Origin: Spirochaetales bacterium
GTDB taxonomy: Bacteria > Spirochaetota > Spirochaetia > UBA9216
Reading direction: 5' to 3'
DNA length: 64,000 nt
Assembly (NCBI GenBank): GCA_016839055.1
Contig: JAEKNX010000004.1
Coordinates: forward strand, 62,001-126,000
A model generated the notes under the pieces. That model made no database searches. It was not told the origin of the DNA and saw only the letters and a program-made list of their open reading frames with translations. This document shows, piece after piece, positions 25,560-33,763 of the stretch. The position numbers and the translations under genes were made by a program. Every line of letters begins with the position of its first letter. Position 1 is the stretch's first letter.

Positions 25560-26090
25560 ATGAAGGTTAGATCCCTCTGTCATGCGGGCGTCACCGTGCG
25601 AAATCTTGAGGAGGCGGCAAGATGGTATTGGGAGGTCTTTCGCCTCCCCCTTGTTGCCGCCGGAGAAATGAACCGCGGCGACCTTGAGCGAATGAAGGCC
25701 CTGTACCGCCTCGAGGACTGCTCGTTGAAATTTGGAATGCTGCTCTGCCCGAAAGGTGGGACTATTGAGATTTTCGAGTTCTCAAAGACCGAAGTGGCAG
25801 AGCATCGCTGGAACAGCCCGGGGGTTACCCATTTCACCTTCGATGTGAAGGGGATTTTTCGCTGGCATGAAAAACTGACTGCCCGCGGCGACGTGGAAGT
25901 GCTTACTCCGGTGCAGAATACCGACGGCAACCAGTGGTTCTTCTTCAGAGATCCTGATGGAAACCTCGTGGAGCTGATGGATTTGAAGTTTAACTACATT
26001 CTTCTGAGATATCTCAGCAGGATTGCCGGATTTTTTATGCGTAAATTTCAATTTAGTTCTATCTATAAGGTGCCGGTTGTGAATGACTGA
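25560..26090 (+). CDS. VOC (glyoxalase/dioxygenase superfamily) protein, operon gene 6
   Basis: This 176-aa protein has the two betaalphabetabetabeta modules of the vicinal oxygen chelate fold. Candidate metal ligands are His in LCHAGVTV, Glu in GGTIEIFEF, His in GVTHFTFD and Glu in DPDGNLVELMD, all present, so a metal-dependent lyase, isomerase or epimerase is possible. The C-terminus adds a basic amphipathic tail (ILLRYLSRIAGFFMRKF) unusual for the family, perhaps a membrane contact. ATG 25560 has AAAGGAG 6 nt upstream and is preferred over the in-frame ORF start at 25542. It overlaps the next gene by 8 bp. Confidence 0.78.
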   Translation: MKVRSLCHAGVTVRNLEEAARWYWEVFRLPLVAAGEMNRGDLERMKALYRLEDCSLKFGMLLCPKGGTIEIFEFSKTEVAEHRWNSPGVTHFTFDVKGIFRWHEKLTARGDVEVLTPVQNTDGNQWFFFRDPDGNLVELMDLKFNYILLRYLSRIAGFFMRKFQFSSIYKVPVVND

Positions 26091-28140
26091 TAATAATATT
26101 CTGTTCACTCCGTTTTCGATCGGCAGCATGGAAATTAAAAACCGCATTGTTCAGACTTCGGTTGAGGTCGGAATGGCGGGCTTTGACGGTTCTCCGACTG
26201 ACCTCCTGACTGATTATTACATCAAGAGGGTGCGCGGCGGGGTGGGGCTTATCTGTACCGGCATATGCAGGATTAACAGCATGCACGGGGTTACCTCCCC
26301 GCGGCAGCTGTCTCTTGCGACAAACCGGAATGTTCCGGCTTTTAAAAAGATGACCGATCACATTCATGAGGAGGGCGGCAAAATTGTTGTTCAGCTTCAT
26401 CACCCGGGCCGGCAGACGTACTCTGCTATGGTAGGAAACTGGCCGATGGTGGAAGCCTTCTCGAGGCTCATTCCGAATTTCGAGAAGTTTTTTCCGGCCC
26501 TTGTTAAGATGAGCAGCGGCATGCAGGAGAGGCTCTGGGCGCCGCCGGTTGTCTCGGCATCGGCCCTGCCCTGCGGTCATGTCAGGCAGAAGACGCGGGC
26601 GCTCAGGACTTCCGAGGTGAGAACTCTTGTGACGCAGTTTGTACAGGGGGCTGTGCGGGCGAAGACTGCTGGTTTCGACGGCGTCGAGCTTCATGCCGCC
26701 CACGGCTACCTTATTCAGCAGTTCCTGAGTCCTGCAACGAACCTGCGGACAGACTGTTACGGCGGGAGCTTTGAAAACCGGTTTCGCTTTATTTCCGAAA
26801 TTATCGAAGGAATAAGGGGCTCCTGTGGAGAGGAGTTTCCGCTTATAGTAAGGCTCACGGTTGATGAGTACAGGCCCGACGGCAGCGGAATCAAATTATC
26901 AGAAGGAGTTAAGATTGCCGAAGCCCTTGAAGCTTGCGGCGTTGATGCGCTGGATATATCATCGGGCTCCTATGAGCAGATGAATAAATGGCTTGAGACG
27001 GTCAACTACGCCCCCGGCTGGCGGAAGCATCTTGCCGCGGAGGTCCGCAAGGTTGTGAAGATACCTGTAATAGCTGCTAACCTTATTCGGAGCGCTCATC
27101 AGGCGGCTTCGCAGATTAGCGGAGGTGTTCAGGACTTCATCGGTCTCGGACGACCGCTTCTGGCCGACCCGGAGCTTCCTAACAAGATTAAGGAAGGCCG
27201 GGAGGATGAAATTCGCCGATGCATAGTCTGCTGCCAGTGTTTCGAGTCTCTGAATATTAATGCCTGGGACGGCCTGCCTCTCCGCTGTTCGGTTAATCCG
27301 GAGCTTGCCGAGGCTGCATGTGAACCGCTTCCGGCCAGAGGAAAGGCCGTCATCATAGGAGGAGGCCCCGCGGGGCTTCAGGCCGCGCTCAGCCTTGCCG
27401 GAAGGGGAGTTAAGGTTGTTCTCTTTGATGATAACAGTGAAACAGGCGGGCAGCTCAGGCTGGCCGAAAAACCTCCGGAAAAGGAAAAGACGGGCTGGTT
27501 CGCCGATGACCTGACTGCCGCCGCTCTGCGCCTCGGAGTTGAGATACGGTCCGGAAGAGCTGCCGATGCACAGACGATTATGGCTGAGAAGCCCGACGGA
27601 ATAATTCTGGCAACAGGAGCCCGCCCAAGTCTCCCCCCTGTCACAGGGGCGGAGTTGCCTCATGTCTATGATTATCAGCAGATCCTCTCAGGGGACTGCT
27701 TTCCGGACTCAGCAGATACGGTCGCGGTAATAGGCTCGGGGATGACAGGGCTTGAGACCGCCGAGTACCTGGCGGCAAGGGGGAAGAAGGTGGCTGTTAT
27801 CGAGATGGCGGATGTCATCGGCCCCGGAGCTTATTTTCAACATCTTGATGAGGCAACTCTCTTTCTTGAGAGCCGCGGCGCCCGGTTTATAGCCGGTCAT
27901 CGTCTGGTTGAGATCCTTGACGGGCTTGTAACTCTAGAAAGTACTTCCACTGCCGAACGCATGAACCATGCCGCCGATGCGGTAGTGCTCGCTGTGGGAA
28001 GCAGACCCTATGATCCGCTGTCAAAAATTATAGAGGCACAGCCCGTTCCATTCAGGATTATTGGGGATGCAGGCGGTATTGGAAAGATTGCCGATGCTGT
28101 CGGGCAGGCTCATGCTGCCGCTCAGCAATGGCCGTTTTAA
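26083..28140 (+). CDS. OYE-type NADH:flavin oxidoreductase / dienoyl-CoA reductase family, operon gene 7
   Basis: This 685-aa protein is a two-part enzyme. It has an N-terminal FMN TIM barrel (residues ~1-350; FDGVELHAAHGYLIQQFLSP and GLGRPLLADP), a [4Fe-4S] cysteine cluster (CIVCCQCF ... RCSVNP, residues ~383-410), and a C-terminal FAD/NADPH module (GGGPAGLQAALSLAGRG and IGSGMTGLETAEYLAARGKK). This is the layout of 2,4-dienoyl-CoA reductase (FadH) and related ene- or dehydrogenases. The YxxP/HxxH catalytic detail should be modelled. It overlaps the VOC gene by 8 bp and ends the operon at a hairpin. It would reduce a C=C conjugated to a carbonyl or CoA ester in the pathway (inference). Confidence 0.88.
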   Translation: MTDNNILFTPFSIGSMEIKNRIVQTSVEVGMAGFDGSPTDLLTDYYIKRVRGGVGLICTGICRINSMHGVTSPRQLSLATNRNVPAFKKMTDHIHEEGGKIVVQLHHPGRQTYSAMVGNWPMVEAFSRLIPNFEKFFPALVKMSSGMQERLWAPPVVSASALPCGHVRQKTRALRTSEVRTLVTQFVQGAVRAKTAGFDGVELHAAHGYLIQQFLSPATNLRTDCYGGSFENRFRFISEIIEGIRGSCGEEFPLIVRLTVDEYRPDGSGIKLSEGVKIAEALEACGVDALDISSGSYEQMNKWLETVNYAPGWRKHLAAEVRKVVKIPVIAANLIRSAHQAASQISGGVQDFIGLGRPLLADPELPNKIKEGREDEIRRCIVCCQCFESLNINAWDGLPLRCSVNPELAEAACEPLPARGKAVIIGGGPAGLQAALSLAGRGVKVVLFDDNSETGGQLRLAEKPPEKEKTGWFADDLTAAALRLGVEIRSGRAADAQTIMAEKPDGIILATGARPSLPPVTGAELPHVYDYQQILSGDCFPDSADTVAVIGSGMTGLETAEYLAARGKKVAVIEMADVIGPGAYFQHLDEATLFLESRGARFIAGHRLVEILDGLVTLESTSTAERMNHAADAVVLAVGSRPYDPLSKIIEAQPVPFRIIGDAGGIGKIADAVGQAHAAAQQWPF

Positions 28141-28154
28141 GATTGACAGAAGAA

Positions 28155-28182
28155 ATATTCCCCAGGCCGTCCTGGGGAATAT
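28155..28182 (+). terminator. Hairpin ending the SCP2/transketolase operon
   Basis: ATATTCCCCAGG (28155-28166) pairs perfectly with CCTGGGGAATAT (28171-28182) around CCGT, 15 nt after the last stop codon. The following bases (TGGGGGTACTTTCTATT) are only mildly T-rich, so it may act as a 3'-end stabiliser as well as a terminator. Confidence 0.65.
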
Positions 28183-28342
28183 TGGGGGTACTTTCTATTC
28201 GAAATAATCGGAGCAATCAGACTAACCTATAATTCTGCTGAAAAACCAGAGGGAATTAATCAAGGCTGAACTGTTGATGATTTTTTTCTGATGTAAGTAA
28301 TTATTAACTTGTATACACGACGAATATATTTTAAGGTTAATA

Positions 28343-29440
28343 ATGCAATGGGAAAAAATGATGAAGGATCCCCTGGTACTAAAAAATTACCAGTTATTGA
28401 AAGAAACAGGGATTCTCGATTATATGGATACGCTTAGAATAGATAATCTGGGTCTTGAAAATTTACTGACCGAGGCATATGAAATATTCAGGAAAGAATC
28501 GGTAGAAGAGCTGGTCGATTTTATTATAAGCTGCCTTTCGGATAAATTTGTCCCGTCAAATCTGATTTTTATTTTAAATCAGGGGATAATGGTCAACAAG
28601 ATAAAGACAGTTGTCTATAAAAATCTGAAGATCGTAGATTCTGATCTTAAGATTGAAACTCTGGAACCTTATGAGAAATTCTTTCGAAAGTACACTGGAA
28701 CTACCAGTTATCTGATTTTTGAAAGTGAGATTGATGATCCTCAGCTGCTTACTCTTTTTTCAAATTTCAGCCCGGAAATTATCGTGCCGGTAAATGGCCT
28801 TTCCGGACTTTACGGTATTATCCTGTTCGGCCCGAAGGTCCTGGGGCAGGATTATTATGCGAACGAGATTGCCTATATTGACCGGCTTACAAGATTCACA
28901 TCGATAGGGATTCAGAATAATATTCATTATGAACATTCTGTAAGAGAACCGAAGACCGGACTTTATAATCACAATTTCTTTGTTAGGCGTGTGGATGAGG
29001 AAATAGCCAGGGCAAGGAGAACAAAAAAACCGTTTTCCGTAATAATTCTTGATATCGACAAGTTTAAATTTTTCAATGATACCTACGGTCATCTTGCCGG
29101 AGATGAAATCATTATTAATCTTGCCGGGAAAATGAAGCAGGAAATGAGAGAGGAAGACATCCTCTCCCGCTTCGGAGGAGAGGAGTTCATGGTACTTCTT
29201 CCTGATGCCGACCGCAGTGCGGCATGGATTGCCGCCGAAAGAATCCGGAAGGCTGTGGAAGATATGACTACCCTCTACATGGAAGAGAGCCTGAAGATAA
29301 CAGTAAGCCTGGGCATTGCCACCTTTGATGAAGAATATAGTGATAATGAAAACCTCTTCAGGAGCGCCGATGCTGCCCTTTACCTCTCAAAGGAAGGCGG
29401 ACGAAACCGGACTTCCTTCTCAAAGCCCCGTGTCTCCTGA
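28343..29440 (+). CDS. GAF-like/GGDEF diguanylate cyclase
   Basis: This 365-aa cytoplasmic protein makes c-di-GMP. It has an N-terminal helical segment, a GAF-like sensor (~50-190), then a GGDEF domain with active-site GGEEF at 278-282 and substrate motif LDIDKFKFFNDTYGHLAGDE. The inhibitory I-site RxxD (REED, 269-272) stands exactly five residues before GG, so product feedback is expected. AAGG lies about 8 nt before the ATG. The last ~70 bases of its coding region overlap the predicted start of the radical SAM gene. No EAL or HD-GYP gene is in the window. Confidence 0.9.
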   Translation: MQWEKMMKDPLVLKNYQLLKETGILDYMDTLRIDNLGLENLLTEAYEIFRKESVEELVDFIISCLSDKFVPSNLIFILNQGIMVNKIKTVVYKNLKIVDSDLKIETLEPYEKFFRKYTGTTSYLIFESEIDDPQLLTLFSNFSPEIIVPVNGLSGLYGIILFGPKVLGQDYYANEIAYIDRLTRFTSIGIQNNIHYEHSVREPKTGLYNHNFFVRRVDEEIARARRTKKPFSVIILDIDKFKFFNDTYGHLAGDEIIINLAGKMKQEMREEDILSRFGGEEFMVLLPDADRSAAWIAAERIRKAVEDMTTLYMEESLKITVSLGIATFDEEYSDNENLFRSADAALYLSKEGGRNRTSFSKPRVS

Positions 29441-30818
29441 GGAACCTTCCGAGAAGCCCCGGGCCCTCTTAATTTACCCCCCCGTCTATGATTTTGCTCT
29501 CTATGACCTTTTTCTAAAACCTTACGGCCTGCTTCGGCTAGGTTCGATGCTCGAGGCTGCCGGATGGAGCACCAGACTTATTAACGCGCTTGACTACTCG
29601 GATCCTGAAACCATTGCCAAAATGGGAACGCTCAGGCGGAGACCGAACGGTACAGGGAAGATACACCGAAGCCTGGCCCCGCTTCCCGAGGCACTTAACG
29701 GAATACATCGCCGTTTTGCCCGTTATGGAATTCTTCCTGAAGTTTTCAGGTCCATGATAGGAGCCGAACATCCTGATGCCGTCTTCATCTCATCGGGAAT
29801 GACCTACTGGTATAAGGGCGTCGCCGAAACGGTGGCTGCTGTAAGGGAAATATGGCCGGGAGTTCCGGTAGCCGTCGGCGGAGTCTATGCCTCCCTGATG
29901 GGGGAACATTGCATGAAGGTCTGCACTCCCGACTATATTGTACAGGGTGACGCCGGTGAGGAGCTGGGCCGCTATCTGAGGAGCCGTGGTCTTCCCGGTC
30001 TGGAGCCTGGAGCCGGCTGCCAGCCGCTTGACAAGGGCTGCTGGAATGATGCGGCCGTCATAAGACTTAATGAGGGCTGTCCACTAAACTGTGATTACTG
30101 CGCGTCTAAAAAAATAAACAACCGTTTCACAGCCGGCCGGCCGGCAGATGTTTTCGAGTGGCTTGTGGCGGTTAACCAGGCCCGCGGTACCTCAAATTTT
30201 GCCTTCTATGATGATGCCCTTCTTTATAAATCCGGGGATGTTCTGAAACCCTTTCTCGAGTCGGTAATTGATTATCAGAAGACAACCGGCAGAATCCTCA
30301 ACTTTTATACTCCCAACGCGATGCATATCCGCTACCTCGACCAGGAGTGTGCCTTTCTCATGAAGAAGGCCGGTTTTCGTGAAGTCCGACTAGGTTTCGA
30401 GAGTGAATCGGAGGATTTTCATTTGGAACATGATAATAAATACAGTAAAAGCGGATTTCATGAATCAATCAGACTGCTTACCGCCGCGGGCTTCAACCGG
30501 GAGGAGATAATCGTCTATATCCTCGCGGGACTGCCGGGGCAGAGGGCCTCGGAGGTTGAAGATACGATTAGATATGCCGCCGATCGCGGACTGACTCTGT
30601 CTGTTTCGGAATTTTCCACAGTCCCCGGCTCAGGACTGTGGAATAAATGTGTAGCGAGCTGCCGTTTTCCTATAGCCGAGGAGCCGCTGTACCACAATAA
30701 CAGCTTTTTCCCGATGGAATGGGAACATTTTACCCGGGAAGACATGCAGCGTCTGAAAAAACTGTCAAAGGAGTCTTTTTCTATTTCTTCGAAGAAGACT
30801 GCATGTTCAGATTCTTGA
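29370..30818 (+). CDS. B12-binding-domain radical SAM protein
   Basis: This ~482-aa protein has an N-terminal cobalamin-binding-like Rossmann domain (PDAVFISSGMTYWYKGVAETV ... VAVGGVYASL) followed by a radical SAM core with CPLNCDYC (CxxxCxxC, residues ~237-244). The family carries out C-methylation, C-C bond rearrangement or methylthiolation; the target here is unknown. The start is uncertain. ATG 29370 has AGGAG 6 nt upstream but overlaps the GGDEF gene by 71 bp, and GTG 29430 overlaps by 11 bp without an SD. Co-transcription with the diguanylate cyclase is likely. It ends inside the convergent gpsA gene, with a 38-bp overlap. Confidence 0.82.
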   Translation: MLPFTSQRKADETGLPSQSPVSPEEPSEKPRALLIYPPVYDFALYDLFLKPYGLLRLGSMLEAAGWSTRLINALDYSDPETIAKMGTLRRRPNGTGKIHRSLAPLPEALNGIHRRFARYGILPEVFRSMIGAEHPDAVFISSGMTYWYKGVAETVAAVREIWPGVPVAVGGVYASLMGEHCMKVCTPDYIVQGDAGEELGRYLRSRGLPGLEPGAGCQPLDKGCWNDAAVIRLNEGCPLNCDYCASKKINNRFTAGRPADVFEWLVAVNQARGTSNFAFYDDALLYKSGDVLKPFLESVIDYQKTTGRILNFYTPNAMHIRYLDQECAFLMKKAGFREVRLGFESESEDFHLEHDNKYSKSGFHESIRLLTAAGFNREEIIVYILAGLPGQRASEVEDTIRYAADRGLTLSVSEFSTVPGSGLWNKCVASCRFPIAEEPLYHNNSFFPMEWEHFTREDMQRLKKLSKESFSISSKKTACSDS

Positions 30819-31866
30819 CCATCTCCTGAACGGCCTCGAGCGGCTGCTCTTCCTTATTCAGTATTCGGTAGACGCTCTCGGCAATCGGCAGCTTCAGCTT
30901 GTGCTGCTTTATCAGCTGTTTGACAAAGCGGGTTGCAACCACGCCTTCGGGAAGATAACCTATCCGGTTTATGTTGGTTATAAGATCATCGATGTCGGAA
31001 AATTCGTCGAGTTTCCGGTCATTTACGACTTCACGTCCGAACTTCCGGTTTCTGCCGTATTTACTGCGGCAGGTTACATCGAGGTCTCCGACGCCAGCCA
31101 GACTCGTGAAGGTTTCAGGATACTCCGAACCTAGGGCTTTACCGAGAAGCTGAATTTCGTTCAGTCCGGCGGCTAGCAGCATCGATTCGGTGTTGTCCCC
31201 GAAATTTTCGGAAATTTCCATCAGCGCGTCTAGAATTCCGTAGGCAACGGCAATTACATTCTTCATGGCCCCGCAGGTCTGTACTCCGATAATATCGAAT
31301 GATGAATATACCATAAGATTCGAACCAGAAAGAAGCTCCCTGAATCTGATGGAATTCATTCCATTTCTGCTTGCGCTAATCAGTCCGGTCAGCTTACCTC
31401 TGGCAACTTCCTCGGCATGACTCGGTCCTGAAATGTAGACCAGGTTGTCCTTGTAAAAGCCGGGAAGGTAGTCTTCCATAGCCTTCGTTATCAGAGCCGG
31501 TCCGTTTTGTCCCTGAATGAATCCCTTCGTCAGGATGCCTATTGTAGGTTTTCCTTCCATGATGTCGGATACCGGTACAATCTTCTTTACAATATCAAGG
31601 ATGTATAGAGACGGAGTCGCAATTATTAAAAAATCTTTTCCTGAGACAACCTGCTGAAGGTCTTCGGACGCCCTGATATTTCCGGTGAGGCTGACTCCAA
31701 GGAGATACCGGGAATTTGAGTGCTTCGTATTTATTTCCTCGACTACATCCTTCATGAAATCCCATATTTCGACATCATGGCCGAGTCCTCCAAGTACCTT
31801 GGCGACGGCTGTCCCCCAGGCTCCGGCGTTTATTATTCCAATTTTCTTAAGGTTTATATTTTCCAT
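30781..31866 (-). CDS. gpsA: NAD(P)-dependent glycerol-3-phosphate dehydrogenase
   Basis: This 361-aa enzyme converts dihydroxyacetone phosphate to sn-glycerol 3-phosphate for phospholipid synthesis. The N-terminal Rossmann motif is IGIINAGAWGTAVA. The first Gly of the usual GAGSWGTA is Asn here, an uncommon change. The catalytic Lys lies in AMKNVIAVAYGI, with a GDLDVTCRSKYGRNRKFG motif downstream. ATG 31866 has AAGGAAGG upstream; a longer ORF to 31977 lies inside the upstream pepF gene. It is in operon with pepF (17-bp gap). The 3' end overlaps the convergent radical SAM gene. Confidence 0.92.
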   Translation of the reverse strand: MENINLKKIGIINAGAWGTAVAKVLGGLGHDVEIWDFMKDVVEEINTKHSNSRYLLGVSLTGNIRASEDLQQVVSGKDFLIIATPSLYILDIVKKIVPVSDIMEGKPTIGILTKGFIQGQNGPALITKAMEDYLPGFYKDNLVYISGPSHAEEVARGKLTGLISASRNGMNSIRFRELLSGSNLMVYSSFDIIGVQTCGAMKNVIAVAYGILDALMEISENFGDNTESMLLAAGLNEIQLLGKALGSEYPETFTSLAGVGDLDVTCRSKYGRNRKFGREVVNDRKLDEFSDIDDLITNINRIGYLPEGVVATRFVKQLIKQHKLKLPIAESVYRILNKEEQPLEAVQEMVKNLNMQSSSKK

Positions 31867-31883
31867 TTTATTCCTTCCTTTTG

Positions 31884-33671
31884 TTACCTGCACCTGCAGA
31901 GTGTTTCGAACTGATAGACCTTCTCGCTGATAAGCTGAATGCTGCTTCTCCAGAATTCCATGCTGCTGATATCGCATCCGACGCTCATTGTGACATCTTC
32001 AGCGCTCGCGCAGCCGGTTTTATAGAGTACTTCCTTGTATTTCTCTGCGAATGCCGGGCCCTCTTCCTTGTAGCGGGAATAGAGACCAAGTCCGAATAGT
32101 TTGCCGAACGCATAGGGGAAATTATAATAACCCAGCTCCGGGCTGTAGTAATGCCCCTTTACAAGCCACATGTACGGATGCATGAAATTCTCATCCATCA
32201 CATCGCCATAGGTCTCTTTCTGGGCCGAAACCATCATTTCGCAATATTCCTCCGCGCCAAGATCTCCTTCAAATCTTTTTTCAAAGACATTTTTTTCAAA
32301 AATAAAGCGTGAGAGAATATCAACAATCACTTGGGTAGATTCCATGAGCTCATGCTCAATGAGATTAAATCTCTGTTCGTCCGTACATCCGTCAAGGGCC
32401 CCCTCGAGAACGATTGTCTCACAGAAAATAGATGCTGTTTCGGCAAGCGTCATCGGATAATCACGATAAATTTCAGAAGCGTCCTTCAGGATGAAGTTGT
32501 GATAAGCGTGGCCCAGCTCATGCGCCATGGTAGTCAGCCCTGAGAAGGAGTTGTTGAAATTGCAGAGGATTCTTGATGTCCCCGAAACGTGGAAACCAGT
32601 GCAGTAGGCTCCGCCGACCTTTCCGTCTCTGGGGAGGGCGTCTATCCAGTTATTGTCAAAGGCCTTACGGGAAAACCCGCCCAGCTCGCTGCTGAACCCC
32701 TGGAACTGTTTTACTATAAAATCAGCTGCCTGGTCATAATCCCATCGCTCGTCTGTACTCGCTATCGGGGCAAAAAGGTCGTAGAAAGGCAGACGGTTTT
32801 TTCCTAGAAGACCCGCTTTTAGTTTCAGATACTTTCTGAATATTGGAAGTGATTCTCTTAGCACCGATATAAGCGTTTCGAAGGTTTGGCTGCTTATTCT
32901 TGCCTGACGTCTGGATTTATCCAGGGTGCTTACGTAGTTTCGTCTTGTGTTGACCGTATTGCTGAAACCTTTAACTCCATTAAGAGCAAAGGCTATCGGA
33001 GTTTCGATGCTTTTACAGAGAGAAATCTCTTTTTCCCATCCACGCTTTCTAATCTCAGCATTCGGACTGAAGGCAAGGGCCCGAAGTTCGGTCAGTGTCT
33101 TTGTCGCTCCGGTGTTCTCATCCCAGATGGTTCTGACTGAAGATGTCAGACTCTGCTGTAGTTTTGACCAGGATTCCGCGCCTGAAATTGAAAGCTCGGA
33201 CGCAAGATCTTCGAGTTCAACCGGCATCTGGTTTTTCTGAAATTCGAGTTCTTCACCGAAAAAATAGCTGAACTGTCTAAGATAGCTGTTGTTTTCAAGA
33301 AATTCCGGAAGATTGCCGCGGATATCGGTTAACATATTTCTGAAACCGGCCCTGAAAGTGCTGAATTTTCCAGCTATTTCTTCAAGTCTACCAAGCTCTT
33401 TCAATGCCCGATTATCGGAGGTGTCTGTTGAATATCTGCAATAGGTGTATGAAAATAATTCTTCATAAAGAGCACCGGTCTCATTATAAAGCCTGATTAT
33501 GTTTTCGAGAGCCAGCTCCGGCTTGTCGCTGCCGGATGTCAGTGCAGCGGCACTTTTGCTCAGCCCTTCAATATTATTTCTAAGTTTACTTAAACTGCCG
33601 GTAAATTCCGGATCATCAAAATCTTTATAAAACCCGGACAGGTCCCAGACAGGAATATTTTTCTCTTTCAT
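31884..33671 (-). CDS. pepF: Oligoendopeptidase F family (M3) metallopeptidase
   Basis: This 595-aa cytoplasmic zinc peptidase has the M3 active-site motif in MAHELGHAYHNF (HExxH) and a downstream Glu in TLAETASIFCETIV that completes the metal site. The long helical N-terminal domain (LNNIEGLSKS, FFGEELEFQKNQM) closes over the substrate channel, as is usual for PepF. It cleaves oligopeptides of roughly 7-17 residues. ATG 33671 has GGAAGGTGAG upstream, whereas the ORF extending to 33722 has no start signal. It is the first gene of a pepF-gpsA operon and is divergent from the PPC-protease gene. Confidence 0.92.
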   Translation of the reverse strand: MKEKNIPVWDLSGFYKDFDDPEFTGSLSKLRNNIEGLSKSAAALTSGSDKPELALENIIRLYNETGALYEELFSYTYCRYSTDTSDNRALKELGRLEEIAGKFSTFRAGFRNMLTDIRGNLPEFLENNSYLRQFSYFFGEELEFQKNQMPVELEDLASELSISGAESWSKLQQSLTSSVRTIWDENTGATKTLTELRALAFSPNAEIRKRGWEKEISLCKSIETPIAFALNGVKGFSNTVNTRRNYVSTLDKSRRQARISSQTFETLISVLRESLPIFRKYLKLKAGLLGKNRLPFYDLFAPIASTDERWDYDQAADFIVKQFQGFSSELGGFSRKAFDNNWIDALPRDGKVGGAYCTGFHVSGTSRILCNFNNSFSGLTTMAHELGHAYHNFILKDASEIYRDYPMTLAETASIFCETIVLEGALDGCTDEQRFNLIEHELMESTQVIVDILSRFIFEKNVFEKRFEGDLGAEEYCEMMVSAQKETYGDVMDENFMHPYMWLVKGHYYSPELGYYNFPYAFGKLFGLGLYSRYKEEGPAFAEKYKEVLYKTGCASAEDVTMSVGCDISSMEFWRSSIQLISEKVYQFETLCRCR

Positions 33672-33763
33672 GCTCTCACCTTCCTTAAGAGGGAGTATAA
33701 TTATCATCACAATAATAGGCAATAGAGGCCTTTTGTGCTATATTCATTTTCGAGGTACTGCAC

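Noticed and set aside
26059-27663. Long minus-strand ORFs (up to 234 aa) opposite the OYE-type gene
   Set aside because: They are antisense to a clearly coding flavoprotein, have no start signals, and are typical of shadow frames in GC-rich coding DNA.
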